Below, in pieces: positions 12,001 through 24,000 of a stretch of DNA of 64,000 nt (positions are counted from its first letter, which is position 1; every line of letters starts with the position of its first letter). The translations under genes and the position numbers were made by a program. The notes beneath the pieces are model-generated. The model was given only the letters and a program-made list of their open reading frames with translations. It was not told where the DNA came from and made no database searches. The DNA lies in the NCBI GenBank assembly GCA_028564705.1, contig JAPXFQ010002390.1, positions 184,001 through 248,000 of the forward strand, written 5' to 3'. Source of the DNA: Apricaphanius iberus. Taxonomy: Eukaryota > Chordata > Actinopteri > Cyprinodontiformes > Aphaniidae.

Positions 12001-15000
12001 CATGTGTAGCAACAGATCAAGGTGGACACATCTTGAAGTCAGACATTTAAATATAATGCCCCACCGCTTCTCGTGTCTTCTTCCGATTTTCACGGTATAG
12101 GGCCCAAAGCAGTCGACCCCGGTGGACCAGAACGGGGGTTTGTTGATCCGGAGCCGTGCAGCAGGCAGGTCGGCCATCTTTGGTGTCACTGGGGTACTCC
12201 GCCACAAACAGCATTCTGCACAGTGTTTCTGGTGTTTCTTAATCACCTGTCGACCACGTAGGATCCAGTAATTTCTACGGATCTCTGCAAAGGTTCTCTC
12301 AGGGCCAGTGTGGTGCAGACGGTTGTCGTAATCTTTCACCAACAGCTCAGTGATCGGATGTTCAGGGCTGATGACAACAGGGTGAAGACTGTCTTCAATC
12401 AGACTCCCTGCTCTGCGTAGTCGACCACCAACCCGAATGAGGCCTAATGCTTGGTCGTATTCGGGGCTTAGCGCACTTAAACGGCTGCCTGAATGGACTG
12501 CTTTGCCCTGTTTAAGTGCTTTTAGTTCTTCGGGGAAACTATCGGACTGTATCCTTCTCAGCAAAGTAGTCTCCGTCTCGATACGGTCGGCGGCAGACAT
12601 AGCTGGAGCAGCCGCCCCGTGAAGGGACTGATATGTAGCCTGCAGTAGTTCAGTCCAGGTATTGTATTTCGCAGGATCAGGCTCATCGCTGCTAATAGTA
12701 GAGATGTGGCCGCAGAAGGTTTGGGCTCTCAACTCATCAGGTACCTCTGTGCCCACTGAGGGGTTCACTGGCCAGTGATCTGAGGACTGGTACAGGAATG
12801 AAGGCCCCTGACTCCAACAGTTTGGTTGGGACAGTTCGAGGAGAGTCTTCCCGCGAGTGATATCATCAGCAGGGTTCAAGTCCGTGTTAATGTATCTCCA
12901 TGATCCGGGCTTGGTAAGGTCTAGTATCTCAGTAACTCTTGTACCGACGAATACCTTGTACTGGTTGGATTCTGACTGTATCCAGCTCAGTACAGTTGTT
13001 GAGTCTGACCACAAGACTACAGATTGGATGGACAAAGTCAGTTCGGTCTGTAGCACTTTGGCCAGCTGAGCTCCTGTGAGTGCAGCACATAATTCCAGTC
13101 GTGGCATCGTCTGTTGTCGTTTGGGTGCAACCCGCGACCTGGCCATAATGAATGACAAAGAGATGCATCCTTCTGGATCCTCCACTCGCAGGTAGGCGAC
13201 TGATCCGTACGCCTTCTCCGAGGCATCACAAAAAATGTGAATCTGCCTCACTGACAAATCATTGTCAGCAGCTTCTGGAACGTAACAACGGGGAAGAACT
13301 ATGTTCTTCAACTGAGGGAGCTCACCTTCCCAGGCCTGCCACACTGGAAATAACTCGTCTGCAATAGGCTCGTCCCACTGTCTTTCTGTAGCCCACAAAG
13401 CCTGAACCAGGACTTTAGCCCGGGTAGTGAAGGGGATTATGTATCCGAGCGGGTCATATTGTGAGGCAAGCACCCTATATACATTTCTCATGGTGGGTGG
13501 TTTAGGTGCCACAGGCTGACATTTGTAGCCCAGTATGTCCGTCACGCAATGCCAAACCAGGCCGAGAGTGGACTCCCTTGGGTCATCTCCTTCAGCAGTT
13601 AGCCAGAGCTCAGATGTTGTTGATCGTGCCTCAGTCGGGAGGTGAGAAATTACCTCTGTTCTGTTGGACGCCCACTGCCTTATTTCAAAGCCACCTTTTG
13701 CAAGGAGGGCTCTCAGGCGGTCGAGAAGGTCCTTTGCCTGCTGCGGTGTGCGGAGCGATTTCAGGCAGTTATCCACATAGAACGAGGTAATTACTGTCTC
13801 TAGCAGGTCTTCGTTGCCGCTCTGGTGATCACGAACGTGACGCTGCAGGGCATATATGGCGCAACACGGACTGCAAACTGTGCCAAATGGCAGGACACGC
13901 CATTCATAGATGTCAGGTGCTCTGTCTCTGTTCATGTCACGCCAGAGGAAACGGAGGAGTGGGCAGTCCTCAGGACGATGTTGGATCTGATAACCATAGC
14001 CCGTTTGGTTCGCTGAATAGCGATGCATGCCTCTTCGAAACCTAGAGCAGAACTCCCAATAGGGACGGTCCCGAGAGAAGGCCTGGTAGCAGGTCTATCA
14101 TTCAGAACACTCTCTGGTAGCAAAAGGAGCAGTTAAATACCACCCTTGCCTTTCCATTATGATGTACTAAGTGGTGCGGAATGTACCAGGATTCAGCAGA
14201 GCGACTGGACTCCTCACCGGTGATCCTCTCAGCATATCCCGCCTCCACCAGCTTGTGTATTTCCTGGTTGTAAACTTTAGCAAGCCCTGGATTGGTAAAT
14301 AGACGGCGTTCTGTAGAGCGGAGGAGGGGCATCACAGCAGCAGGTGATGCGCAGGGCAGAGCTACCTTTCTCTTTCGAAGGAGGGGAGTTGCGTATCTTA
14401 AGACGCCATCCACTATTACAGTGGTGCTCTTCTCTTCAAGCATGGTGAGGGCTGCTTGGTCTTGCTTGGATCGCGTAACCTCCCTCTCGCTTTTATATGG
14501 CAAAATATCAAGCTGCCACAGGCGTTGAACATCTTTGTGTAGGTTGGAGCAAGGTGTGTCAACTGACAGATGTAGGATGGAGCTCTCACCGGGTGGATGT
14601 TGAAGAAAGTTAGTGGGCCCTTGCACTGCCCAGCCGAGTCGGGTGTAGACTGCTACTCCTATCGGTCCTGCACGTACTGGGTGGATCGGAGTTATTAAAT
14701 GAGGTTGGTCAGATCCAATCAGTAAAATTGGCTGCACCTTAGTGAATGTGTGTAGGGGGACTCCTTTCAGGTGGTTGTATCTCCTTGCCAGTTTTTCTAC
14801 TGGACATGACTGCCCGGCCAGTTGGAGTTCGGTTGCAGTGAAAGCTTGGCTGATGGAGTGTTAAGTGCGTGGTTGTGCGTCAGCGGACACCTCAAATGAC
14901 ACTGCCAATCCTTGGAGCTTCAATACATCCTGTCTGATGGTCTTCAATTTAAGGGACTCCACGTCCCCGCACATCCCAAGGTGTTTGACTGCAGCTGCCA

Positions 15001-18000
15001 AAATCACCGTACGCTCAGAGCCGTCATCCAACACTGCATGTGTTTTTAGTGTTCTCTTCCCGTGACGGAGCAGCACTAGTACCACTTTTAGCATGACCCG
15101 CCCGGAGTGGCTTGCATGATCCAGATACACTGCATTTGTTGTGGTACTGACAGTGAGGATGTTAAGTTGCGTGTCTTGAGCCACGACTTCGTGAAGTATC
15201 AGCAGGTGTTGTTTGTTGCACATGGAGCAGAGTTTCTTTAGGGTGCAGCTCTCTGGAGAATGTGCACGCCCACATCTCCAACATTTCCCTTTGTCTTTAA
15301 TCCAGGTGGCTTTCTCTTCAGTAGTAATTCTTTCGAACTCAGCGCAGCCGTTAAGGTAATGAACCTGGGCGGTCCTACAACACGGACAAAATGGCTTAAA
15401 ACGCTCACTCCCTTTCCCTGTGGGCTGATGTTTCCATGAGCCCGACTGGAGGTTGGTCCATTGTCGCTGAGGAGAGGTCTGCTGACGTTTGACTGTTGTA
15501 GAGTCACTGCTGAAGTAAACAGAGGCTGGTTTCAATCAATCAATGCCTTTATTTGTCCCCCGATGGGGCAATTGGTTTTCACAGTGGTTTGACCCACTGT
15601 GATTTACTTGCTTTATTCTCTCTCTGTGTGATACGACTTGGATCAGCTGGGTTGGATTCTGCAGCACGTCGAGACACCTGGAGCACCTGAACCTTCATAT
15701 CCAGCCATTCAGCGAGGTCGGGTAAGGTGTATGTCTGGTTGCTCCCGCTGCGGATGATGCCTCTTTTAATGCAGAATTCGGCAAAGCTATCCCTGTAGTT
15801 ACCAGGCAGCTTACCTAGGAGGATGTCTACGTGGGAGCCACACTGCAGTTCAGACTGAGCAGGACAGTCAATGCGGTTTAGCATCCCCACCAAAGTGTTT
15901 ACAGCTGAGGAAAAATCTTCAAAAGCCTTTATGTCGCCAGGTTTCACGGGGGGAGAGTTCAATATGGTCTTTAGTTCTCCCTGGACCAACTGTCTTGGCT
16001 GCCCATATCGATGCTGCAGAGCTTCCATTGCACTGGTGTATGGTGTGGGGTCATGTATGTATCTCTTTGCCACTTGGTAGGCGCTAGGCAGTTTGAGATG
16101 ATCGAGTAATACTTGGTATTTATAATCTTCAGTCAAATGTCTGTGTGGACCAAGTAAACTATCTAGTCCCCTTTTCAGCATGATGAAATCGCTCTCCCTT
16201 CCAGAACTGAAGAAAGGCAGTTTGGGCTTTGGAATACCATATGAGGCTGCAATAGCCATTCCTGTCATGTTGAGTGTTGCAGGATTGTTGTAGGGAGAGA
16301 TGTACCCTGGTGCTGTAGATGAGGCAGCCAGTTGTGTAAGCTGTGGGTAGTGTGCAGCTGACTGAAGTCCAGACTGGTATGGCTGTGGCTGAGCTACAGG
16401 GATATATCCAGTCTGAGGTAGTGAATAGGCTGCTCCTAGATCAGTAGGCGCCTGATCAGGAGGGATAGAACGTGAGTTTGTTCTTATCCCTTGTTGGTTG
16501 AGTGAAGCCGGTTGAAATCCCGGCAGTGGTCCAGGTTGAGAAGTGGTCTGATGCTGGACATATTGAGGATAACTCTGCTGTTGTACGGTTGTGGGTAAGT
16601 ACTGAAGCATACCTTGAGACTGTGGAGGTGCAGGCTGGGCTTGCTGAGATGTAAACAGGGCAGGTGAGTATGTCCGCAGGGCTGCAGGCTGGTTTAGCAG
16701 AAATGCTGTTGGTAGTGTCTGTTGAGCTGCTTGGTGCCCTGGCGGCATGTGCTGACCTGCATGCTGGATGGATGGCTGCCGAGCTCTGGCAGCGTGAGTT
16801 GTTGAGCTGAGTTCTCCATGCTGTATGGGCTGTGCTGTAAGTGGGTGAGGTTCAATGTTGTCTAGGAGCTGACAATACCCTCCATCTGCCGATTTCCAAC
16901 TCATCCGATGATCCATGGGGGGGGATACTCATGGCCATATCTCTCCACCGTGATGAATGTGAGGAAGGCTCGAGCTCCGGATAGGATACGATAAGTTGGA
17001 GGGATGCTGTTGAGGGTCAGCTTTACCTTTAACACTGTCCATGGCTGACTGTAGTTGTTTCATCTGCCTAGTTATGTCTTTCATGCGGGCTTCCATCCGT
17101 CCTAGCATGAAATCTTCTGACCCAGTGTGCAGAATATGTTCTGGATGCTCTTCCCTCATTTGATGACTTTCATCACGTCTGTGCAGATTGACAGGGTTAT
17201 CAATGACAAAGTCACGCAGGTGCTTGGGCAGTTCATGAGGCCGGCTTGGGCGGGACACAGCTGAAGGTTGTTCATCTGCTTGGTCGCTGGAAGTTGCCAT
17301 GGCGCAGTTATACACACTATCCGGCTCGAAGGACCACTTGTAACGGAACAGCTGCGGTGATGATATGCTGGCTGTGTGTATGCTGGCCTAATCTTCCGGT
17401 CAGAGAAGAGGCAGCAACTTCTTTCTTTGAATGAATTTTATTGGCCTCTTTCCAACTCTACAGGACACTGTAGTTCGTTGTATATGTGTATGTGTGTGTG
17501 TGTGGTTTGTGATGTCTGCAGAAGACAACAACAATAAAAGAATATTAATAGTAATTAACGTACAGTGGCATTAATGGTAAATAATAGTAAAATAACATGA
17601 ATTACAATGGACACGAATAGCGTGTAATACTGCTAGTCACCACTAGGGGTCAGTGTAGGATCATTAATCAGCACAACAGCTTCGCGCCACAGGTAGGTCA
17701 CGTGACCAAGCTAAATTTGGAAAGCCCTGTCGGCTACCGGTCCGGTAATTTGACACGCTAGCATCAATATAATAACAGCCTCAATGAACGACGGCTACAC
17801 AGCTAAATAAACAGTAGCAGAAGGAAATAAAATAGATAAACAACCTCTACTTGTCATGTAACTTACATCATCACCGACGCACACTGTTGTACAACGGAAT
17901 AATGCAGACCACGGACTGTCGGTGGAAGGCCAACTCGATAACTGAACAGGAAGGTAATTGAACACGCTGCGCATGCGCAAACAGTCCCTCAGTCTCTGCG

Positions 18001-21000
18001 TGAAGCAGCTTGCCGTGACGTGACCTCCTCACAGCAGGGAATTCACAACACTGCGTATGTCCGAAAGGCTTAGCTTATGACTCATAACTTACTTGATCCA
18101 ATAGCTGAGTGGTTACCCAGGTATTCTGTGGCAAAATCGTCAGCTATTGGCTGATGGCTGACAAGTACCGTCCCTATTCTCTCCTACGTGCTTCAAACCG
18201 GTCGCGTCTGAGAACAATGGTGATTGAAGCATCAAATAGGCAATGAAATGCTGAAAACGGCAATGGGTCAGTTGAGGGGCTGGACTTTATCTTTGCATTA
18301 GGAAACGGCCCGCGTAAAGAAGCTTATCCAAACAAAGAAGGGAAAGGATTACGCAGCGTTACGCACAGTGCTGCGTCGAAACACACTTTATTGTTATTAT
18401 ACAACATGGTGGAAGCCGTGGAGCTTTGTTTGAGACAAGATAGCGGTGATTTTGGGATGGATTTTTTAATTGGAAGGAAATAGCAGATTTGGCACAGATT
18501 GAACTTTTAGTTTATCTTATATAATGTAAAATGCTAATTTTGTGGTTTATTGCTGTCATTTATTTTGTGGATAAAAGGTAATAAATCAGACTTTAGACCC
18601 ACAATGTTTTTAGAGTCACCACACAATTAAAAAAAAACTATTTTTTAGTTTTTTTACTATTTTTACATTTGATACACTTTAATAAGCGAACATAAAATTG
18701 TATATTTTCCTCTATATTAAAAACTATACAAGTGGACAACAATTGCGCTTAGACATGTGTCCGTTTGTGTGAAAACCGACACATTTAGGTTTGCGTTATG
18801 TACGAAGAAGAACAAATCTGAAAAAATCACTAACCGAGCATCGCATTTTCCCGGTGGTGCACCAAAAATAAATTCCAACCATTACTTCGTCAGCTCCTCG
18901 TCCCGTAGGTACCAAAAAAAAAAACGACAACAAAGAAAGTAGCGCCGATGCGTCATCTCCACAAATACAGAACGTGTTCTGCTGTGTTGCTAACTGTTAG
19001 CTTCTCTTAGCTACAGCTCTGCTCCCTGGCCAGAACAACGCAGCTTCCCTGTGGTTTCCTCGTCTATTTTCTTTTTGTATTTGATGCAGCGAAGAGTTTG
19101 GAGAAAATACTCACACGTAGCACGCTTATGCAACTCAGAATAACCGATCGTATTGAAATTATTTTTTAAACTTCTTAATGATTTTCGGAGTAGGAGAAAT
19201 TTAAATCATGTTCTAAGACATTTATTAACCTGTCAGCTATTTTCTGCCAATTGTTGTAATCTGGTTTTAATAATTCACACCAGACTCCAGACTATCTTGT
19301 CCTACCAAACGAGGTAAAGGTATTTGAGTTTAAGTTTTTCTCAGACTGGAAGAACAGCGCGGCTCTTTCCTTTCCTTCTATACTCGCTCATCTGGCATCG
19401 ATTGAAAGCGGCTGCCTTCAGTGTGGCGCTGACGCACGAGAGCCCCGCTTGTTGAGCATCGATCGAATCAGCGGGGATTAAATTCACCTGAGCTTCGTCT
19501 GTGGGGCTGAATAAGCCTGGAGCGAGCTGTTAACACACCGATCCAAGAGAGGATATTTCACACGAGCCTCGATTTATTGCAATATCCCTCAGCAAAGCAT
19601 GAAACGGAAGAAAAACCTGCAGGGAGAAGCTCTCGTTGTTAACATGTTGACTAGACAATCGGCGGCTCTCTGTGGGATCATCGTACCCTTATCCGGTGCC
19701 GCTGCTCCTCCTTCAGCTTCTCCTGCCGCCCCATGCTCTCTTTGGTTCTGCGGAGGAGAAAAACGGGGCAGTTTTGAAAGCTCAAAAACAACACGGGAGC
19801 CCCTCACGGGGACGGCTCTGCGTTTTCTCCCTCGGTTGGCTCGGTTCTCACTCTCTCTCCATCATGTCGCGTATGCTCTGCAACTCCTGCCTCTGCTTCA
19901 GCTCCCTCAGCTCATCGAAGCGCTTCAGCTGCTCGAGCTCGGCGCCCGCCACCGACTCCACCAGCTTCTCCTGCTTCGCCTGTCGCTCTCGGAGCGCCAC
20001 CTGGGGCCCAAGCAGATTTTAAACCAAACATGTTCCTTCAAAAATTCAATTCAATTCAATTCACTTCAGTTTATTTATATAGCGCCATTTCACAACAGAT
20101 GTCATCTCAAGGCACTTTACAAAAAGAGTTATTACAATACAATGTTTAATGTAGAAATTACAGAACCACAGAAGATTGCGTCGTGGAATTCTCAGCAATC
20201 GCTCATACTGAGCAAGCATGAAGCGACAGTGGGAAGGAAAAACTCCCTTTTAAAAAAAAACAACCTGATAGCTTTAATTACAGTCTTAATAAATAGTTAT
20301 CTTGGTAAAAATGTATTTTTTTTGTTTGTTTGATGAGGAAATGAAAAAAAGCAGCAAAAAGTACAAAGCTTTACCTTTTTGATAAATATACTAATAAAGT
20401 CAACTTTGATAGACAATAAATATGGCTGCCCATTGTAACATTGTAGCTTTATAAATAGTTGCTTAAATAGTCTGAATTAACTGATTATGCTGTGCTAAGT
20501 TTTCATGGCGGGTCTGCCTACCATTGCAGTGAACCCCCCCCCCCCCCCAAGGAGCAATGGACGACAGAAAGTACGTTTTGATTGAGCTGTAAAGCTTTTT
20601 AATAGAAGTGCAGCTCATAGAAAACTCTGAAAACACATTAAAAGAAACACAGCAGCCTTTTTTTGTGGTTCGCCTACACCTTCTTGTGCTCAAAATCACC
20701 AAAACACCAGATTACATAAATTGTCATTTCAATATAAAGCATGTACACTGCAAAAACCCACCTCCATAATACTATTTATATATAAATAACTTGTCTTTAG
20801 TTAAAATTTACGAGAAACAAGTGAAATTATCAGTCCATGCAGTAAGTATATCTTTCTTAGTAAGATCTGTTAAAATAAGAATAATTTCTAGACCTAAATG
20901 AAGCTAAAAATATGTGAAAGTAAGTGAAGGTGTCTTATTTTGAGACAGATTTTTGAATTAAATGGCATCTGATTTTTTTTGTTGCTTTAAATAAATGTAA

Positions 21001-24000
21001 AATAGTTTAATTTTTAGACATAGAGACTAAATAAGAAAGAAAAGTAACATTTACTTGAAACAAGTCAAATAATCTAAAACATGAAACTGGAAGCTAGCTT
21101 GTAACGCTCAAAACAAGATGGAGATGATCATTTTGCTAGATTTAAGACAATTAATCTTGCCAAGCTAGAGGGAATTTGCAGTGGAGGGCCCAAACGCTCC
21201 ATTAACTCCTGATCACAGCGACTACAGAGGACCGTTATCGTGAAACGATCTCTGGCTGTTGTTGAGCTGACCAACCACAGACATACGGATAGTTCGTTTC
21301 GACGTAGACTGAGAAATATAAACTAGCCTTTAAAGTTAACCGACACCTTGAACCGATATTTAAAATGTGGAAACTCTGCAACAAGTTCGCACAAAAGGTT
21401 TATTTTTCACTTGAAATTGTACTTTAGCTGTCATGTTTTATTAATATTCTATCTTTTATTTAAATTATCATAATTTATTGCAACTAGCAGTGAAGAAAAT
21501 AAAACCCTACTTCCAATTCATTGCGTTTTTTTTGTGTAGTAGAAGTATCGGCATCGGTACTCGGTGTTGACCAGTTCCCAGATCCAAGTATCGATATCGT
21601 ATCGGTTTGAAAAAAGTTATATCGCTGCGTCCCTAGTAACAGATATGAATTTTTTCAAAGCCGCCTGGTGTTTTTTTTATATTTTTTTCCGTGAGCGTAT
21701 GTTTCAACGTTTCAAGATTTGCCCTTAATAATCGGTCTAATTAGTGTAAAATCAAGGAAGCAACAATACCTGGATTTGAGATACTCGGATTTGAGTACTT
21801 GCTGATACTGAGTACCGATGCTGATACTTCTACCACAAAACAACGCAATGAATTGGAAATACCGGGTTTATTTTCTTCTCTGCTTGTTACAACAACGATG
21901 GTGAATTACATCAAAGATAAAATATTAATTAAAACAAAAACTTTAATTGAAAAGAAACATTTTCTGTTTAATTCTTGCAGTGTTTCCACATTTTAAGTAT
22001 CGGTTCATGGTATCGGTTAGCTTTAACCGATACAGTACATAAGAACAGTATCTAAAATAAAACTCTGGATGACTTTTTGATGGATTTAATGTATTAAAAG
22101 ACGACGACTCAAACAGAAAATCCTCCGTGAAGCAGAGTGTCTGATCAGAAAAACACTAAAGGGAAGAGTCGTACCTTGGCTTTCTCTCGCTGCTCCTCCT
22201 GGAAGCGGATGATGCGACCGGCCGTCTCCATGGCTCTGGGTGACAGCAGGGAAATGGCGGGTGGGGAAGGAGGAGCGGGAGGTTCGCCGACGTCTTCCTC
22301 TGGACTTTCATCCCTCGTCTCGTCGCCGGCCGCCGCCGCCAACGACCCCGAAACCTGCAACGACAGAGAGAAGCTCCTCCTGTCAGCTTTCACCACGACA
22401 GCAACCTCCCTCTGGTCACGTCGCACTAAAAAGTCTCACGTCTTTCTGCAGACTTTTCAGGGACGGAGCCGAAGAAGGAGCGCTGAGCTTGCCGTTGAGG
22501 TCCGCTGTGGATCCAGAGGAGGAAACGGAGGCCGGTATCTCCTCGAGGTCTGCAGAGCTGGAGTCCAGGAAGGACGACCTGTGCAGGGACGCAGAGTCGA
22601 TCCGCTCCAATATGACGGCAGAGTGAGAGGACAGGCTGACGGTCTCTTTACAACCAGCCAAAATATGCTGCGGGAAACACAAAGAGATGCTCAGGAGTAA
22701 ATATAGGTTAAAAAAACAGGTGTAGGCTGGTGTTGTCAGGGTCTGCACGTTAATCAGGAAAACAATATTCTTCACTGGTGATGCTCAACAATCTCATAAA
22801 TCTTTTCCTTCATCACAAAGGCCTTTAAGCTTTAGCCTAACCCAACAGGCCAAATACAACAATGGAAAGCAGAATTTAGGTGCACAAAAATTAAAATATA
22901 ACTCCCTGAAGAGGCTTTTTCGGGCGTGTAGCAACAGGAGATGGAGACTCTGACGAGACTCTGAAGATACCAGAAGAACGAGATGACTTACTACATTTAA
23001 TTACCCCTTTAGGATGAATAAAGTATTTTTGAAATGAATTCTGGGAGTCTGTTGACCAGTCAAAAACCAGCCTGGAAGGCAGTTATCCAGTCCAACACCA
23101 GCCTGGAAACGATTATCCACTCCAAAACCAGCCTGGAAGGCGGTTATCCAGTCCAAAACCAGTCTGAAAGGCGGTTATCCAGTCCAAAACCAGTCTGGAA
23201 GGTGGTTATCCAGTCCAAAACCAGTCTGAAAGGCGGTTATCCAGTCCAACACCAGCCTGGAAGGCGGTTATTCCAGTCCAAAACCAACCTTGGATGGCGG
23301 TTTTCCAGTCCAAAACAAGCTTGAAACGCAGTTATCCTGTCCAAAACCAGTATGGAAGTCTGTTATCTAGTCCAAGACCAGTCTGAAAGACTGTTAACCA
23401 GTCCAAAACCAGTCTGGTAGGCGGTTATCCCAGTGGCCCAAAACCAGCTTGAAACGCAGTTATCCAGTCCAAAACCAGCCTGGAAGGCGGTTATCCGGTC
23501 CAAAACCAGTCTGGAAGGCGGTTATCCGGTTCCAAAACCAGTCTGGAAGGTGGTTATCCAGTCCAAAACCAGTCTGGAAGGCGGTTATCTGGTCCAAAAT
23601 CAGTCTGGAAGGCGGTTATCCAGTCCAAAACCAGTCTGGAAGGCGGTTATCCGGTCCAAAACCAGTCTGGAAGGTGGTTATCCAGTCCAAAACCAGTCTG
23701 AAAGGCGGTTATCCAGTCCAAAACCAGTCTGAAAGGCGGTTATCCAGTCCAAAACCAGTATGGAAGCGGTTATCTGGTCCAAAACCAGTCTGGAAAGCGG
23801 TTATCCAGTCCAAAACCAGTCTGGAAGGCGGTTATCCACTCCAAAACCAGTATGGAAGCGGTTATCTGGTCCAAAACCAGTCTGGAAAGCGGTTATCCAG
23901 TCCAAAACCAGTCTGGAAGGCGGTTATCCAGTCCAAAACCAGTCTGGAAGGCGGTTATCCGGTCCAAAACCAGTCTGGAAGGCGGTTATCCGGTCCAAAA

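Larger units (their letters stand above)
10454..18050 (-). mobile_element. BEL/Pao LTR retrotransposon inserted in gle1 intron 5
   Basis: A full-length, 7.6 kb element in the same orientation as gle1. LTRs at 10454-11167 and 17339-18050 begin TGTAAC and end ACAACA and differ at only about ten sites by eye. A 5-bp target duplication CTGCG flanks it (10449-10453, 18051-18055). A primer-binding site for tRNA-Tyr follows the 5' LTR and a G-rich tract precedes the 3' LTR. Domain order in the minus strand is Gag, zinc knuckles, aspartic protease, reverse transcriptase, RNase H, integrase, with no envelope; protein features are those of BEL/Pao (DUF1759-type Gag, Peptidase_A17-type region, DUF5641 end). 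Several frame breaks make it non-autonomous. Confidence 0.95.

Noticed and set aside
10454..18050. Endogenous retrovirus
   Set aside because: Domain types are BEL/Pao, the primer is tRNA-Tyr, the duplication is 5 bp and no envelope gene is present between integrase and the 3' LTR.
22137..22700. 187-codon plus ORF
   Set aside because: Antisense shadow of gle1 exons 2 and 3 and the short intron between them.
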